Shown piece after piece: positions 1 through 9,515 of a DNA stretch of 64,000 nt. The notes below the pieces were generated by a model, which was not told where the DNA came from, did no database searches, and worked only from the letters and a program-made list of their open reading frames with translations. Source of the DNA: Reticulitermes speratus (taxonomy: Eukaryota; Arthropoda; Insecta; Blattodea; Rhinotermitidae); the NCBI GenBank assembly GCA_021186555.1, contig JAJKFL010000005.1:4038321-4102320 (forward strand), read 5' to 3'. A program made the position numbers and the translations under genes. Every line of letters begins with the position of its first letter. Position 1 is the stretch's first letter.

Positions 1-83
1 AGGGCTCCATATGAAACTTGGAGAGTATATTTGTCGAAGTGACTTGGATATAGCTCTCGTATCCTCTTGCTGTAAGGAATGTA

Positions 84-136
84 CAGGGCATACACAAAAG
101 AATGGTGCACCGCACCATTCTTTTGTGTATGCCCTG
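84..136. mobile_element. Palindromic MITE, copy 1 (53 bp, minimal)
   Basis: An almost pure palindrome. The left arm starts CAGGGCATACACAAAAGAAT and the right arm is its reverse complement, with only a base or so between them. It is flanked by TA on both sides (82-83, 137-138), the Tc1/mariner-type target duplication. It is the smallest of six copies in the window and is essentially two terminal inverted repeats fused together. It has no coding capacity. Confidence 0.85.
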
Positions 137-235
137 TATTTAGTAATGCCGGTAAACCTACATTGCCTGTAACATGTTGGTCGCATTCAGTGTTTCGTAA
201 TCATTGTAATTACTTTGTTTAACATATGTATTTAG

Positions 236-468
236 GGCCGGATTTAATCTCGGGTCAGTCTATGTGGGATTTGTGGTGGACAAAGTGGCACTTGGACAGG
301 TTTTTCTCCGATTACTTCGGGTTTCCCTTGTCAATTTCATTCCACCGGTGTTCCATTAGACGGAAAAACGAAAAAAACTAATCATCTTCATCACAGGGTT
401 GCACAATAAGCCTCAAGGCTGCGGTGCGTCCGTAGCATCTGCTGCGGGGCCCTTCACCACAAAAAAAA
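236..468 (+). mobile_element. SINE-B, copy 1 (5' truncated)
   Basis: SINE-B is a tRNA-derived family. Complete copies have a head with an A box (TGGCTCAGGCGGTTAG) and a B box (GGTTCGATCCC), a body with GTGGGATTTGTGGTGGACAA, and an A-rich end after TGCTGCGGGGCCCTTCA. This copy lacks the promoter head but keeps the body and the 3' end. It ends in an A run at 460-468. Confidence 0.8.
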
Positions 469-545
469 TGTATTTCTGAGAAGGCACTGTGAGTCTTTGG
501 GCGAATTTTATTGGGATTCTTTGTCCAATCTTACTCTAATAATTA

Positions 546-800
546 AGTTAAACTAACTCCATGGAGCAGAGTCCTTCTTGAGAAGCTAACAGGTCAAGAA
601 ATTCCCCGCGTTTTGTGGCACCCGAAGGTTCATTACCGCATTCACAAGAGCCCGCCACCTGTCCCTACACTGAACAAAGTTACTGAAACGTGAAGATGAA
701 ATTGGACTTAACCAGCTGTACAGATTTAAGGTCCTCTAAATATTATCCTGCCGTCTACAGCCAGGTCTTCCAAGATGTCTTTTTCCTAGTGCTACAGGGA
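546..800 (-). mobile_element. Non-LTR retrotransposon 3' tail (LINE-L family)
   Basis: On the minus strand this carries the recurring 3' end of one LINE family: GACAGGTGGCGGGCTCTTGTG, then TGAACCTTCGGG, then a GGAATTTCTTGAC block, ending in CCATGGAGTTAGTT. Beyond about 670 the coding part is scrambled. The same tail recurs at 11748, 15331, 21875, 28075, 30480, 34635, 35745, 50828 and 55100. It is a 5'-truncated dead copy. Confidence 0.7.
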
Positions 801-1168
801 GAGCAGAAAATATGCTGTTTTTCCATGGTCTTCTACCCACATTCACTTGCCTTCTGATATTGGCAGCCAGCCGCTGGATTACATACGAACATGCATAATG
901 AAAAGTTGTCCACAGGGTGCGGTCCTTCTTGCTTTAATTAATTTTGCCTTTGCTGGTAACTGGGATTCACCTACAGGCTGGCTGAGCTGTAACTGCGCGA
1001 CAATGAAACTGTTCGCATGTCCTCGACTTTACCCTTTTCGTGATTCGTGATTATCCGCTTGTCTAGTGAAGGTAAGTTAAGTCCTTTTAAAGTTGTACAT
1101 ACCGTGCATGTTTGAGATATTATATAATGTAAACCAACAAATATTGCACTATCATATATGAATTGTCA

Positions 1169-1213
1169 AACCCTACATATGTTTCGGCTCTGCCTGAGCC
1201 ATCTTCAGGGGTT
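1169..1213 (-). ncRNA. Hammerhead ribozyme (intact core, PLE type)
   Basis: Minus-strand reading: stem I 5' strand AACCC, core CTGAAGA (1202-1208), an extra U, stem II GGCTC/GAGCC (5 bp, loop AGGCA), GAAAC (1181-1185), loop AUAU closed by AC/GU, cleavage triplet GUA, then GGGTT pairing back with AACCC. All conserved hammerhead residues are present. Stem III is only 2 bp as a monomer but self-complementary, so a dimer fold is likely. Activity is inferred, not shown. Confidence 0.8.
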
Positions 1214-1648
1214 ACTCTTCAAAGCGTCCACTATTTACACTCTCACTATAATGTTGTGCACCCGTATTAGGGTTTCTTAGCAACTAGGAACTATACATTG
1301 TCTCACTATGTACACTGGTGTTCTTGCAGTTTTGGTCTATTGCACATTGCCAAATGATGCTGTTGGTCTATGCCGGAACGTGTGGAATGTGATCCATTGT
1401 AGAATCTATCTGTGCTTGCGGAGTTTTATCAGTCCTTGTTGTTTTTAACTCGCCCGTATGTAGATTTGCACTTATCGCCCGCCATCTTGTCACTGCCCTC
1501 TTGACAAGATGGCAATGTGCAATAGACCAAAACTGCAAGAACACCAGTGTACATAGTGAGACAATGTATAGTTCCTAGTTGCTAAGAAACCCTAATACGG
1601 GTGCACAACATTATAGTGAGAGTGTAAATAGTGGACGCTTTGAAGAGT

Positions 1649-1693
1649 AACCCCTGAAGATGGCTCAGGCAGAACCGAAACATATGTAGGGTT
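1649..1693 (+). ncRNA. Hammerhead ribozyme (intact core), partner of 1169-1213
   Basis: Mirror copy in the right arm of the palindrome: AACCC, CTGAAGA (1654-1660), U, stem II GGCTC/GAACC with one C-A mismatch, GAAAC (1677-1681), AUAU loop, GUA, GGGTT. The boxes are unchanged but stem II has begun to decay. Two such ribozymes in opposite orientation within one transcript would pair with each other and compete with ribozyme folding. Confidence 0.78.
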
Positions 1694-1780
1694 TGACAAT
1701 TCATATATGATAGTGCAATATTTGTTGGTTTACATTATATAATAAGTTAAGTCCATATGCTAGAATTGTAATCGTGAAGT

Positions 1781-2070
1781 TAAACAAGACAGGCAATGTA
1801 CGTGTAACGTAACACTGAGGCGCGTTCGCGTAACCATTGTTGCAGTGGAAAAGTTATACGTATTACATATTCTGAGTGTGTGTCTGCAGCCTTAGTTATC
1901 CAGCATGCAAAGCGCATGCGCCGTATTATATTGTCATCTGTGGCCTGTCTGGCTCTACCATATTTTTCCACATTATCTCATAAACGGTACGATTTTCGGA
2001 AAAGATGTTATGGAACATAAAATGTGTGTTTTGTTCCATACGTACAGACAGACGGACGGACAGAAATTAC
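1781..2070 (-). repeat. Unclassified interspersed repeat F, copy 1 (partial)
   Basis: Repeat F recurs at 28186, 28960, 38255, 55845 and 57715 (+). Hallmarks are CCCACTGGACGGATTTTCA, AATCGTGCCGTTTATGAGAT, the palindrome GCATGCGCTTTGCATGC, and GGTTACGCGAACGCG near the end. This copy is the 3' half in reverse orientation. I see no coding capacity, no clear terminal repeats and no duplication, so its class is open. Confidence 0.7.
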
Positions 2071-2252
2071 GATGTTCGTATCAGAAATTTCCCGTACGCC
2101 GACAGGACGATGACAGTGCATATTTACGGGTAAGAGAGGAAATTAAATAGCAACTTTTGCCAGCCATCTGAACGTGAGCTCATCTGTTCTGTGTGACAGT
2201 CGCCGTTTGTACGAGTACATGGGCATGTGAATTGTTGTCCTGAGCCTGGCAT

Positions 2253-3725
2253 TTTTTATACTGTGACGTGGACGCCAAGTTTCATTCTGTTGGCAACACG
2301 TTACATCGTGATATTATTTTTATACTGTGACGTAGACGCCAAGTTTCATTCTGTTGGCAACACGTTACATCGTGATATTATTTTTATACTGTGACGTAGA
2401 CGCCAAGTTTCATTCTGTTGGCAACACGTTACATCGTGATATTATTTTTATACTGTGACGTAGACGCCAAGTTTCATTCTGTTGGCAACACGTTACATCG
2501 TGATATTATTTTTATACTGTGACGTAGACGCCAAGTTTCATTCTGTTGGCAACACGTTACATCGTGATATTATTTTTATACTGTGACGTAGACGCCAAGT
2601 TTCATTCTGTTGGCAACACGTTACATCGTGATATTATTTTTATACTGTGACGTAGACGCCAAGTTTCATTCTGTTGGCAACATGTTACATCGTGATATTA
2701 TTTTTATACTGTGACGTAGACGCCAAGTTTCATTCTGTTGGCAACACGTTACATCGTGTATTATTTTTATACTGTGACGTAGACGCCAAGTTTCATTCTG
2801 TTGGCAACACGTTACATCGTGATATTATTTTTATACTGTGACGTAGACGCCAAGTTTCATTCTGTTGGCAACACGTTACATCGTGATATTATTTTTATAC
2901 TGTGACGTAGACGCCAAGTTTCATTCTGTTGGCAACATGTTACATCGTGATATTATTTTTATACTGTGACGTAGACGCCAAGTTTCATTCTGTTGGCAAC
3001 ACGTTACATCGTGATATTATTTTTATACTGTGACGTAGACGCCAAGTTTCATTCTGTTGGCAACATGTTACATCGTGATATTATTTTTATACTGTGACGT
3101 AGACGCCAAGTTTCATTCTGTTGGCAACATGTTACATCGTGATATTATTTTTATACTGTGACGTAGACGCCAAGTTTCATTCTGTTGGCAACACGTTACA
3201 TCGTGATATTATTTTTATACTGTGACGTAGACGCCAAGTTTCATTCTGTTGGCAACATGTTACATCGTGATATTATTTTTATACTGTGACGTAGACGCCA
3301 AGTTTCATTCTGTTGGCAACACGTTACATCGTGATATTATTTTTATACTGTGACGTAGACGCCAAGTTTCATTCTGTTGGCAACACGTTACATCGTGATA
3401 TTATTTTTATACTGTGACGTAGACGCCAAGTTTCATTCTGTTGGCAACACGTTACATCGTGATATTATTTTTATACTGTGACGTAGACGCCAAGTTTCAT
3501 TCTGTTGGCAACACGTTACATCGTGATATTATTTTTATACTGTGACGTAGACGCCAAGTTTCATTCTGTTGGCAACACGTTACATCGTGATATTATTTTT
3601 ATACTGTGACGTAGACGCCAAGTTTCATTCTGTTGGCAACACGTTACATCGTGATATTATTTTTATACTGTGACGTAGACGCCAAGTTTCATTCTGTTGG
3701 CAACACGTTACATCGTGATATTATT
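2253..3725. repeat. Tandem array, 64-bp unit, about 23 copies
   Basis: The unit contains TACTGTGACGTAGACGCCAA and TTCTGTTGGCAACACGTTAC. The first copy has GTGGACG instead of GTAGACG, one unit near 2756 lacks a single A (63 bp), and scattered units have CATGTT for CACGTT. Near identity means recent expansion or homogenisation. Units contain stops, so no long frame crosses the array. It is minisatellite-like. Confidence 0.95.
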
Positions 3726-3966
3726 CACACTTTATGCATTTCAGCAACAAATTTTACAAACTCGTACATTTTGACATATTGGCTAATATCTGGTGTTCAT
3801 GACTGAAATGATTTCATTACATAATTTATCTCTAAAACGGTTTGTGACGTCTAGCAGTTTTAACAGAGGAAATATGCAAATGAGTGCTAATCCTGTCCCA
3901 GTGGATGGAGTTGAAAGACTGAATTGGGTAATGGGCATCTATTTGAATCAGTTAATATGATCTTTT

Positions 3967-4216
3967 GCCGATCCCAGTGGCCGCGCGGTATCAGGCGTGG
4001 GTCTGCGGCCTCTCCGTTCCTGGGATTACGGGTTCGATTCTCGCCGGTGGGGCATGGAGGTCTGTCTCTTGAGAGTGTTGTGTTTTGTCAGGTAGAGGTC
4101 TCTACGTCGGGCCAATCACTCGTCCAGAGGAGTCCTACCGACTGTGGTGTGTCTGAGTGTGATCGTGAAGCCTCGATAATGAGACCTTGGCCCACAAGGG
4201 CTGTCGAACCATAAAA
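3967..4216 (+). mobile_element. SINE-A, copy 1
   Basis: SINE-A is the commonest SINE here. It has a tRNA-like head with an A box (CAGTGGCCGCGCGGTCTAAG) and a B box (GGTTCGAATCC), then CGGGGGCATGGATGTCTGTC, CTCGTCCAGAGGAGTCCTAC and a 3' end GGCTGTCGAGCCAT plus A run. This copy is full length with a slightly divergent head (GGTATCAGG). An approximate direct repeat ATATGATCTTTT / ATATGATCTCTT flanks it. Confidence 0.9.
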
Positions 4217-5020
4217 AATATGATCTCTTATTACAATGGAGTCACAAGATTTCATTTAATTATCTGACAGTGTAAATTTTTATCAGTGACAATGGACATC
4301 ATCTTGCGCTTAAGATTAAGGAGGCGTGAAATTTGATTTAATATGAGAACGAAATTTCAGTTTTGTTTCGCAAACTACTCACATTTTCTCGAATATTAAC
4401 TGAGGCTTATGTGCATCAGTTGTAATGTAATACAGTTTCGGTTTATGAAGATTTTGGTACCGAGAGAAATTCACTTTATGAGCCCTTGAGATAATTGTCT
4501 AAGTCACTTTCGATGTTAGCTTTGCGAGTTTAACAACCTTTCGTCAGTGTCTGTCTAGATTCTCTTTACTGATGATTCACACTGAGTGCTTTCCCGAACT
4601 TTACATCTGTTGGTTTTAGTTGATGAACGGAGCAACTTTGTCAGAGAACTTAAATAAGTAGGCCTATTATTCATTTCCTTTTCGTTACTCACCCTTTAAT
4701 CTATTACACTTTTGTAGGACTTAGTTAATGCATTAGATTGGTCTGGGTGTCACACTTTAAGGTCAGGAAATTATAGAGGACATTTGAGACGAGCTTGCAG
4801 CAGAGAATATTTGGGCTAAGAAGGAAAAGTTAACAGGTGATAGAGGGCGCTGAACAATATAAGACATCATAATATGTACATTTGTGGTAACTAAAGGAAC
4901 GAGCTGAAATAGGCGGACGTGTAGAATGCATGAGTGAAGTGACAAATGCTAATGAAAGTTTAGTTTTGCTGTGTTGCATATTTCCGTGTATTTGTGATTC
5001 AAGTATTAATAAATCAACCG
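4217..5020. other. Unassigned AT-rich sequence
   Basis: I find no recognisable gene, tandem repeat or mobile element signature here. The short open frames around 4763-5024 have no features of a known protein family. Confidence 0.5.
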
Positions 5021-5029
5021 ACAAAATAC

Positions 5030-5334
5030 ACTTTTTTTTTTTTTTTTGGCGAAGGGGCCCCGCAGCTGATGCTACGGACGCACCGCAGCCTTAAGGCTTA
5101 TTGTGCAACCCCTGTGATGAAGATGAAGATGAGGATGAGCAGTTTTTTACCAAGTTTTACAAGTAATGGAGCACCAGTGGAATGAAATTGACAGGGGAAA
5201 ACCGACAACTCGGAGAAAAACCTGTCCCAGTGCCACTTCGTCCACCACAAATCTCACATGGACTTGACCTGGGATCGAACCCGGGCCTCCGTGGTGAGAG
5301 GCCGGCGACTAACCGCCTGAGCCATGGCACGGCC
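5030..5334 (-). mobile_element. SINE-B, copy 2 (full length)
   Basis: The minus strand reads from the tRNA-like head (GGCCGTGCCATGGCTCAGG, B box GGTTCGATCCC) to GGGGCCCCTTCGCC and an A run, seen as T's at 5031-5049. A small tail (GATGAAGATGAAGATGAGGA on plus) is expanded inside. This is the best reference copy of the family. Confidence 0.9.
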
Positions 5335-5545
5335 TACACTCTATTTAAGGAAAGCCCTAATGGTATGTGTTGTGCCACAAACTCCTGTATGGATCATTGA
5401 GAATACGCATCACGAGACGTCAATCCACACAAGGTAGTATTTCCGCATCAGTGAACATCACATTTACATCTCATAATTTTATTAAGGTTTTAACTAAATA
5501 TATACATATTTATGTTCTACAATTTTATCCAGATAACTGTACCAT

Positions 5546-5953
5546 CCAGCACTATTGTACGGCTGCCAGACATGGTCTCCCACCTCCAAGGAAAGGAAAA
5601 TGCTACAAGTCTGCCAGAGGAAAATGGAGAGAGAAATTCTGCGAATATCCATAAAGGACAGAATAAGAAACGAAGATGTCAGGAAACAGTTAGGCACAAG
5701 AGATGGCGTACAAACTGCAGTTTAGCTGAAATGGAAGTGGGGAGGCCACGTATCAAGAATGCATGAATCTAGATGGGCCTATGCAGCGACGATGTGGGAC
5801 CCCAAGACAGGAAAGAGGAACGTGGGACGACCTAGAATCCGTTGGTCCGCCTTATTCACCGAAATAGTGGGCAGTCAGTGGACACGTGTGGCCAGGAATA
5901 GGACTGAATGGAGAAGACTTGAGAAGTCACTAAGAACAGTTCAGACACTATAA
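5546..5953 (+). pseudogene. Non-LTR retrotransposon C-terminal fragment
   Basis: One frame runs 136 codons to TAA at 5951-5953 with a single internal TAG near 5724. Readable segments are LLYGCQTW, KMLQVCQRKMEREILRISIK, KWKWGGHVSRM, GKRNVGRPRIRW and RNRTEWRRLEKS. These match the post-polymerase C-terminus of endonuclease-reverse-transcriptase ORF2 proteins (RTE-like elements are the usual carriers). The polymerase and endonuclease are absent, so this is a 5'-truncated copy and is not functional. Confidence 0.85.
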
Positions 5954-6540
5954 TTATGTAAACTGTGCAAGCTATGGCAAAATATCAGGCTAAAAGCAGA
6001 TCATGCTAGAAAAGACTCTAGGATAAAGTCAAACACTAATTGTAAAGAAAATTATGCAAGCTACTTTCTGTGGTCAGTCTCAGTCCCCAACTAGTTTTAA
6101 CTCATGGCCACTTGTAATCCAGATCTGGTAGGATCACATGTTAGTACCCAACAGCTTGCTAGGACTAGCTCACCTAGCGAGCACTCTCAGAGCTCACCCT
6201 GCACATAGCAGGAGGCCTTTGCCCTCATGGGATGTTATAGGCTTATTTTATTTTATTTATTTTATAACTGTACCACAATAGCGGTATACAAGTGCTGTAC
6301 GTTGTGCCGGGAGTTTTCCCAGCACGCCCTGCGGTACTCGAACCACGGACTTTCGTCGCGCGCATCAATCCCCTCCTACTTGGTTCCCCTCCATTTCCCC
6401 TCCTCTCCTGAGTTTACTTCAGACCTGTGCGTGATTGAGGAAATCACTCTGAACCTAGCCGTTTACAAGTAACGTCTAAATTTCGTCTCGGCCATGGGGG
6501 CAAAATTCCGTCCAGCAGTGAGTTGGTGAGGTTGGAGTCC
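5954..6540. other. Probable 3' UTR of the LINE fragment plus unassigned sequence
   Basis: The AT-rich stretch directly after the stop codon is probably the untranslated end of the same retrotransposon, because it follows without a break. No boundary can be placed. The part from about 6270 is C-rich and contains no family I recognise. Confidence 0.35.
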
Positions 6541-6603
6541 CTTGGCGGTCGTCGTGGTCCCAGTCTTTGGTTTTGTTGGGTTTAGCCCCACGACGACGCC
6601 AAG
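6541..6603. repeat. GC-rich hairpin
   Basis: CTTGGCGGTCGTCGTGG and CCCCACGACGACGCCAAG form a 16-17 bp stem with one bulged base around a loop of about 29 nt rich in GTTTTG. It may be part of a larger mobile element, but no target duplication or terminal motif is visible. Confidence 0.6.
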
Positions 6604-6843
6604 GTACATTATTTTGGTATGTATGCGAACAAGTAATTGCTTGATCAGTCTCACGTCGTGTATTTTGTAATTATTGTTTTATTGTATGCTGTTTGTTAAA
6701 ATATATGATTTGTTTGGTATATTGTATCTTTGTTGTGTGCGCAACTCGGCTTATCTGCGGGGCCCAGCATAGTAAAGCAGATATAGCAGAGAGGGGTAGA
6801 GCCCAGAAGGGTGCCCCGGTGCAACGTTTGTGTCAATGTGAGC

Positions 6844-6880
6844 TTGAAGATGGACTTTAGGTCCGAAACACGTGTAGGGT
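6844..6880 (+). ncRNA. Hammerhead ribozyme variant (CTTGAAGA core)
   Basis: Reads CTTGAAGA, U, stem II GGAC/GTCC, GAAAC (6865-6869), loop ACGU, GUA, GGG. The first box has an extra U compared with CTGAAGA, and stem I is not complementary. I regard it as a diverged and probably inactive relative of the intact motifs. Confidence 0.5.
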
Positions 6881-6927
6881 GATACAAGAAGGACACTGCA
6901 TTAAAGTGGTTAAACAGTGCATTTGTT

Positions 6928-7314
6928 ATATAATAATAATAACCATGGCTCAACAGCCCTATATGGGCCCGGGCCTCCTCTTGCCTCCTCTTTTCGAGGT
7001 TACTAAGTCATGCGCATTCGTGGCAGTTGGTGACTGGTCAACTGGCCGCGCTACTGTTTCTATCGATCCTGATGTGCCCGCCAGAGCCATCTGGCAGGCA
7101 GTCAGGAGACTTGGGCGAGAAATGGAGGCAATTTGGCTTACGCAACATTTTTATTCATGCCCGTAAGGTTCTTTTACATGCCGTAAATCTACGACGGCTT
7201 TACTTCCCCTCCGGATTTTTATCACCCTTAAAAATCCATCGACCTCGGTCGGGATCGAACCCGCGAACCTTGGGTCCAGTGGCGAGCACGCTAACCACTA
7301 GTCCACCGAGGTCG
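6928..7314 (-). mobile_element. SINE-D, copy 1
   Basis: SINE-D is a tRNA-derived family with head GTCGACCTCGGTGGACTAGT, GTTAGCGTGCTCGCCACTGG, B box GGTTCGATCCC, body GATTTACGGCATGTAAAAGA and 3' end GGGCTGTTGAGCCA. This full-length copy is flanked by the exact 14-bp repeat ACAGTGCATTTGTT (6914-6927 and after the head at 7315), a target duplication. It is inserted just 3' of the diverged hammerhead at 6844. Confidence 0.9.
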
Positions 7315-7410
7315 ACAGTGCATTTGTTGGTCTATTTATTTAATTTCATTGAGAATGGTTCTTTAAGAACCTAACATGTTGGATTTTATGCAGACCATTA
7401 GGGTTTATCC

Positions 7411-7715
7411 GGGGTCACGCGGTGGCGCAGTTGGTTGAGGCACTGCGCTACAAACCGGTACGTCGCGGGTTCGATTCCCGATGGTGTCATTGGAATTTTT
7501 CAGTGACATAATCGTTTCGGTCGCACTATGGCCCTGGGGTCGACTCAGCCTCTAACAGAAATGAGTACCAGGAATCTTTCCTGGGGGGTAAAGGAGGCCG
7601 GTGGGTAGGGCTGACAACCTTACCACCTTCATGTGCCGATTGTCTCGAAATCTGTGAGCCTCAACCTCCTGGAACCCTAAGGGCCTGTCCAGGCCTGTAA
7701 TGGGATTGCTTACCT
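7411..7715 (+). mobile_element. SINE-C, copy 1
   Basis: SINE-C is tRNA-derived: head GGGGTCACGCGGTGGCGCAG, TTGGTTGAGGCACTGCGCTA, B box GGTTCGATTCC, body CTATGGCCCTGGGGTCGAC and 3' end GGCCTGTAATGGGATTGCTT. This full-length copy is bracketed by ATTAGGGTTTATCC at 7397-7410 and from about 7716, a clean target duplication. The family lacks a long A tail and ends in TTACCTTT-like sequence. Confidence 0.92.
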
Positions 7716-8318
7716 ATTAGGGTTTATCCTCTGTACAGTGTCTTGTTGGTTGATTTATTACAATTTTAAACGTTTACTCATTACACCTGAGATCACCAAT
7801 TTTGGAAATAAGGCGTAGATGACAGGATAATATTAAAATGGTTAAAGTAATATTATCTTGATATGTGACGATTTGGGCTGGGTTTGTATCCCAAGGGCCA
7901 TGGAAGGCCTTTTTAACACAGTGATTTCGCCTTCCCGCTTTTCTGAACATTTCTGTATTTGAATAATAATTTGTAAGGTTGTACAGTCACCTGGCATTTT
8001 TTGTCCACTAGGTAAATATTGATTATCCTCTCAACACAGCTACCATATTTATAACCAGGTTTCAGGCGCCCTACACGTTTGGGCAAAGCTTTACCAACTT
8101 CAGGGGTGTGCCACTTACTGCAGGATGTAAGAATTCATACCCTTCGGCACACATTTTTGGTGTTCTGTAATTTTTTCATGGGTTTTTAGTTTTTATATCG
8201 CAGATTTATTTTGTTGTTGCACTTTCTTATGTTGCACGTTTTTCCTACGTATTTTAAGTAAAATAAACTCGCAATAGCACTGTAGCTAAGGACTCAAACA
8301 ATATGACCACACAAAATA
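7716..8318. other. Unassigned sequence with one decayed hammerhead
   Basis: Mostly unassigned. At 8067-8107 (-) there is a decayed hammerhead: CTGAAGT for CTGAAGA and CAAAC for GAAAC, but with GUA and a CCC/GGG stem I still in register. Confidence 0.45.
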
Positions 8319-8396
8319 CAGGGCATACACAAAAGAATGGTGCGGTTTTAATAGTGAACACTATTACAACCGCACCATTCTTTTGTGTATGCCCTG
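8319..8396. mobile_element. Palindromic MITE, copy 2 (78 bp)
   Basis: Both ends are CAGGGCATACAC arms of about 27 bp. The centre (TTTTAATAGTGAACACTATT) is itself a near-palindrome, so the element folds into one hairpin. TA lies on both sides (8317-8318, 8397-8398). The same form, with the same centre, recurs at 15184 and 27940. Confidence 0.9.
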
Positions 8397-8493
8397 TACA
8401 GAGAAATCAAGCAGTGCATCAGAAAACACTGGAGACACCACCGCCCACAGAGCTAGCCAACAGGACGCAGTGAGCTACTGTGCTAACAGCGGA

Positions 8494-8880
8494 AGTGTTT
8501 TGACGTCACACCTGAGCTACAATATTTAGCATAGCGGCAGTATTTTGACGTCACACCTGAGCTACAGTATTTAGCATAGCGGCAGTATTTGGACGTCACA
8601 CCTGAGCTACAGTATTTAGAACAGGGGCAGTATTTTGACGTCACACCTGAGCTACAGTATTTAGCATAGCGGCAGTATTTTGACGTCACACCTGAGCTAC
8701 AGTATTTAGAATAGGGGCAGTATTTTGACGTCACACGTGAGCTATAGTACTTGGCATAGCTGCAGTATTTTGACGTCACACGTGAGCTAGAGTACCTGGC
8801 ATATCGGCAGTATTTTGACGTCACACGTGAGTTACAATACTTGGCATATCGGCAGTATTTTGATGTCACACGTGAATTAA
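8494..8880. repeat. Tandem array, 45-bp unit with CRE sites (left half)
   Basis: About 8-9 units. Each carries the palindrome TGACGTCA (a perfect cAMP-response element) followed by CACCTGAGCTA or CACGTGAGCTA; the latter adds a CACGTG E-box. Units vary at several positions. On the minus strand the array is open in one frame (TSKYCRYAKY repeats), a period effect (45 = 15 codons), not a protein gene. The array continues at 9163 after an insertion. Confidence 0.92.
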
Positions 8881-8957
8881 GTGCTTGGCATACTTAATAA
8901 CCAACTAAATGCTCATTCATTTGAAACTATTTTATAGTTTATTAATTTCCCTAAATT

Positions 8958-9001
8958 CCCCTACATATGTTTCGGTCTACTCGTAGACCATCTTCAGGGG
9001 G
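8958..9001 (-). ncRNA. Hammerhead ribozyme (intact core)
   Basis: Minus strand: CCCC, CTGAAGA (8991-8997), U, stem II GGTCTA/TAGACC (6 bp, loop CGAG), GAAAC (8969-8973), AUAU, GUA, GGGG. Stem I is 4 bp. It has one of the most stable stem II helices in the window. Confidence 0.8.
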
Positions 9002-9027
9002 TCACAAACTACTCTATTTCACATCCA

Positions 9028-9063
9028 TGGTCTACAAGTAGACCTAAACATATGTAGGGGAAT
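9028..9063 (+). ncRNA. Decayed hammerhead, partner of 8958-9001
   Basis: Stem II GGTCTA/TAGACC and the ATATGTAGGGG 3' part are kept, but GAAAC is TAAAC and the CTGAAGA box is missing (replaced by ACATCCA). It is presumably inactive. A similar TAAACATATGTG relic lies at 18372-18410. Confidence 0.6.
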
Positions 9064-9162
9064 TTAGGGAAATTAATAAACTATAAAATAGTTTCAAATG
9101 AATATGCATTTAGTTGGTTGTTAAATATAGAGTAAAAATGCACGGTGGAAGTCATATAAAGT

Positions 9163-9515
9163 TTATAAGTACTTGGCATAGCGGCAGTATTTTGACGTCA
9201 CACGTGAGCTAGAGTACTTGGCATAGCGGCAGTATTTTGACGTCACACGTGAGCTATAGTACTTGGCATAGCGGCAGTATTTTGACGTCACACGTGAGAT
9301 ACAGTACTTGGCATAGCGGCAGTATTTTGACGTCACGCGTGAGCTAGAGTACATGACATAGCGGCAGTATTTTGACGTCACACGTGAGCTAGAGTACTTG
9401 GCATAGCGGCAGTATTTTGACGTCACACGTGAGCTATAGTACTTGGCATAGCGGCAGTATTTTGACGTCACACGTGAATTAAGTACTTGGAATAGGGGCA
9501 GTATTTTGACGTTAC
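9163..9515. repeat. Tandem array, 45-bp unit with CRE and E-box sites (right half)
   Basis: About 8 units, mostly with TGACGTCACACGTGAG, so each holds a TGACGTCA and an overlapping CACGTG palindrome. It is more homogeneous than the left half. The minus-strand open frame is a period artefact. Confidence 0.92.

Larger units (their letters stand above)
1085..1742. mobile_element. Foldback retroelement with inverted hammerhead pair
   Basis: Two arms of about 240-260 bp (about 1118-1385 and 1503-1742) are near-perfect reverse complements, separated by a unique centre of about 120 bp. Each arm carries a hammerhead motif. The whole unit is flanked by the 12-bp direct repeat TAAGTTAAGTCC (1073-1084 and 1743-1754), which I read as a target-site duplication from one insertion. 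A variable-length duplication plus PLE-type ribozymes suggests a Penelope-like or retrozyme-like element inserted as an inverted dimer. No reverse transcriptase is encoded. Confidence 0.65.
8898..9124. mobile_element. Foldback element splitting the 45-bp array
   Basis: Inverted arms of about 80 bp (about 8900-8965 and 9055-9122: CCAACTAAATGC, TTTGAAACTATTTTATAG, AATTTCCCTAAATTCCCCTA) surround hammerhead motifs in opposite orientation. Array sequence lies on both sides, so this is a later insertion. A duplication is not clear; TTAATA/TTAAATA next to the arms is suggestive only. Confidence 0.7.

Noticed and set aside
2253..3725. CRISPR-like array
   Set aside because: Units are directly contiguous with no unique spacers, in a eukaryotic repeat-rich context.
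7521..7530. GTTTCGG in SINE-C as a minus-strand hammerhead box
   Set aside because: Part of the conserved SINE-C body (also at 29750 and 44030); no matching core box at the right distance.
8483..9471. TSKYCRYAKYCSS repeat frames on minus
   Set aside because: Result of the 45-bp array; interrupted by a mobile element with no sign of selection.
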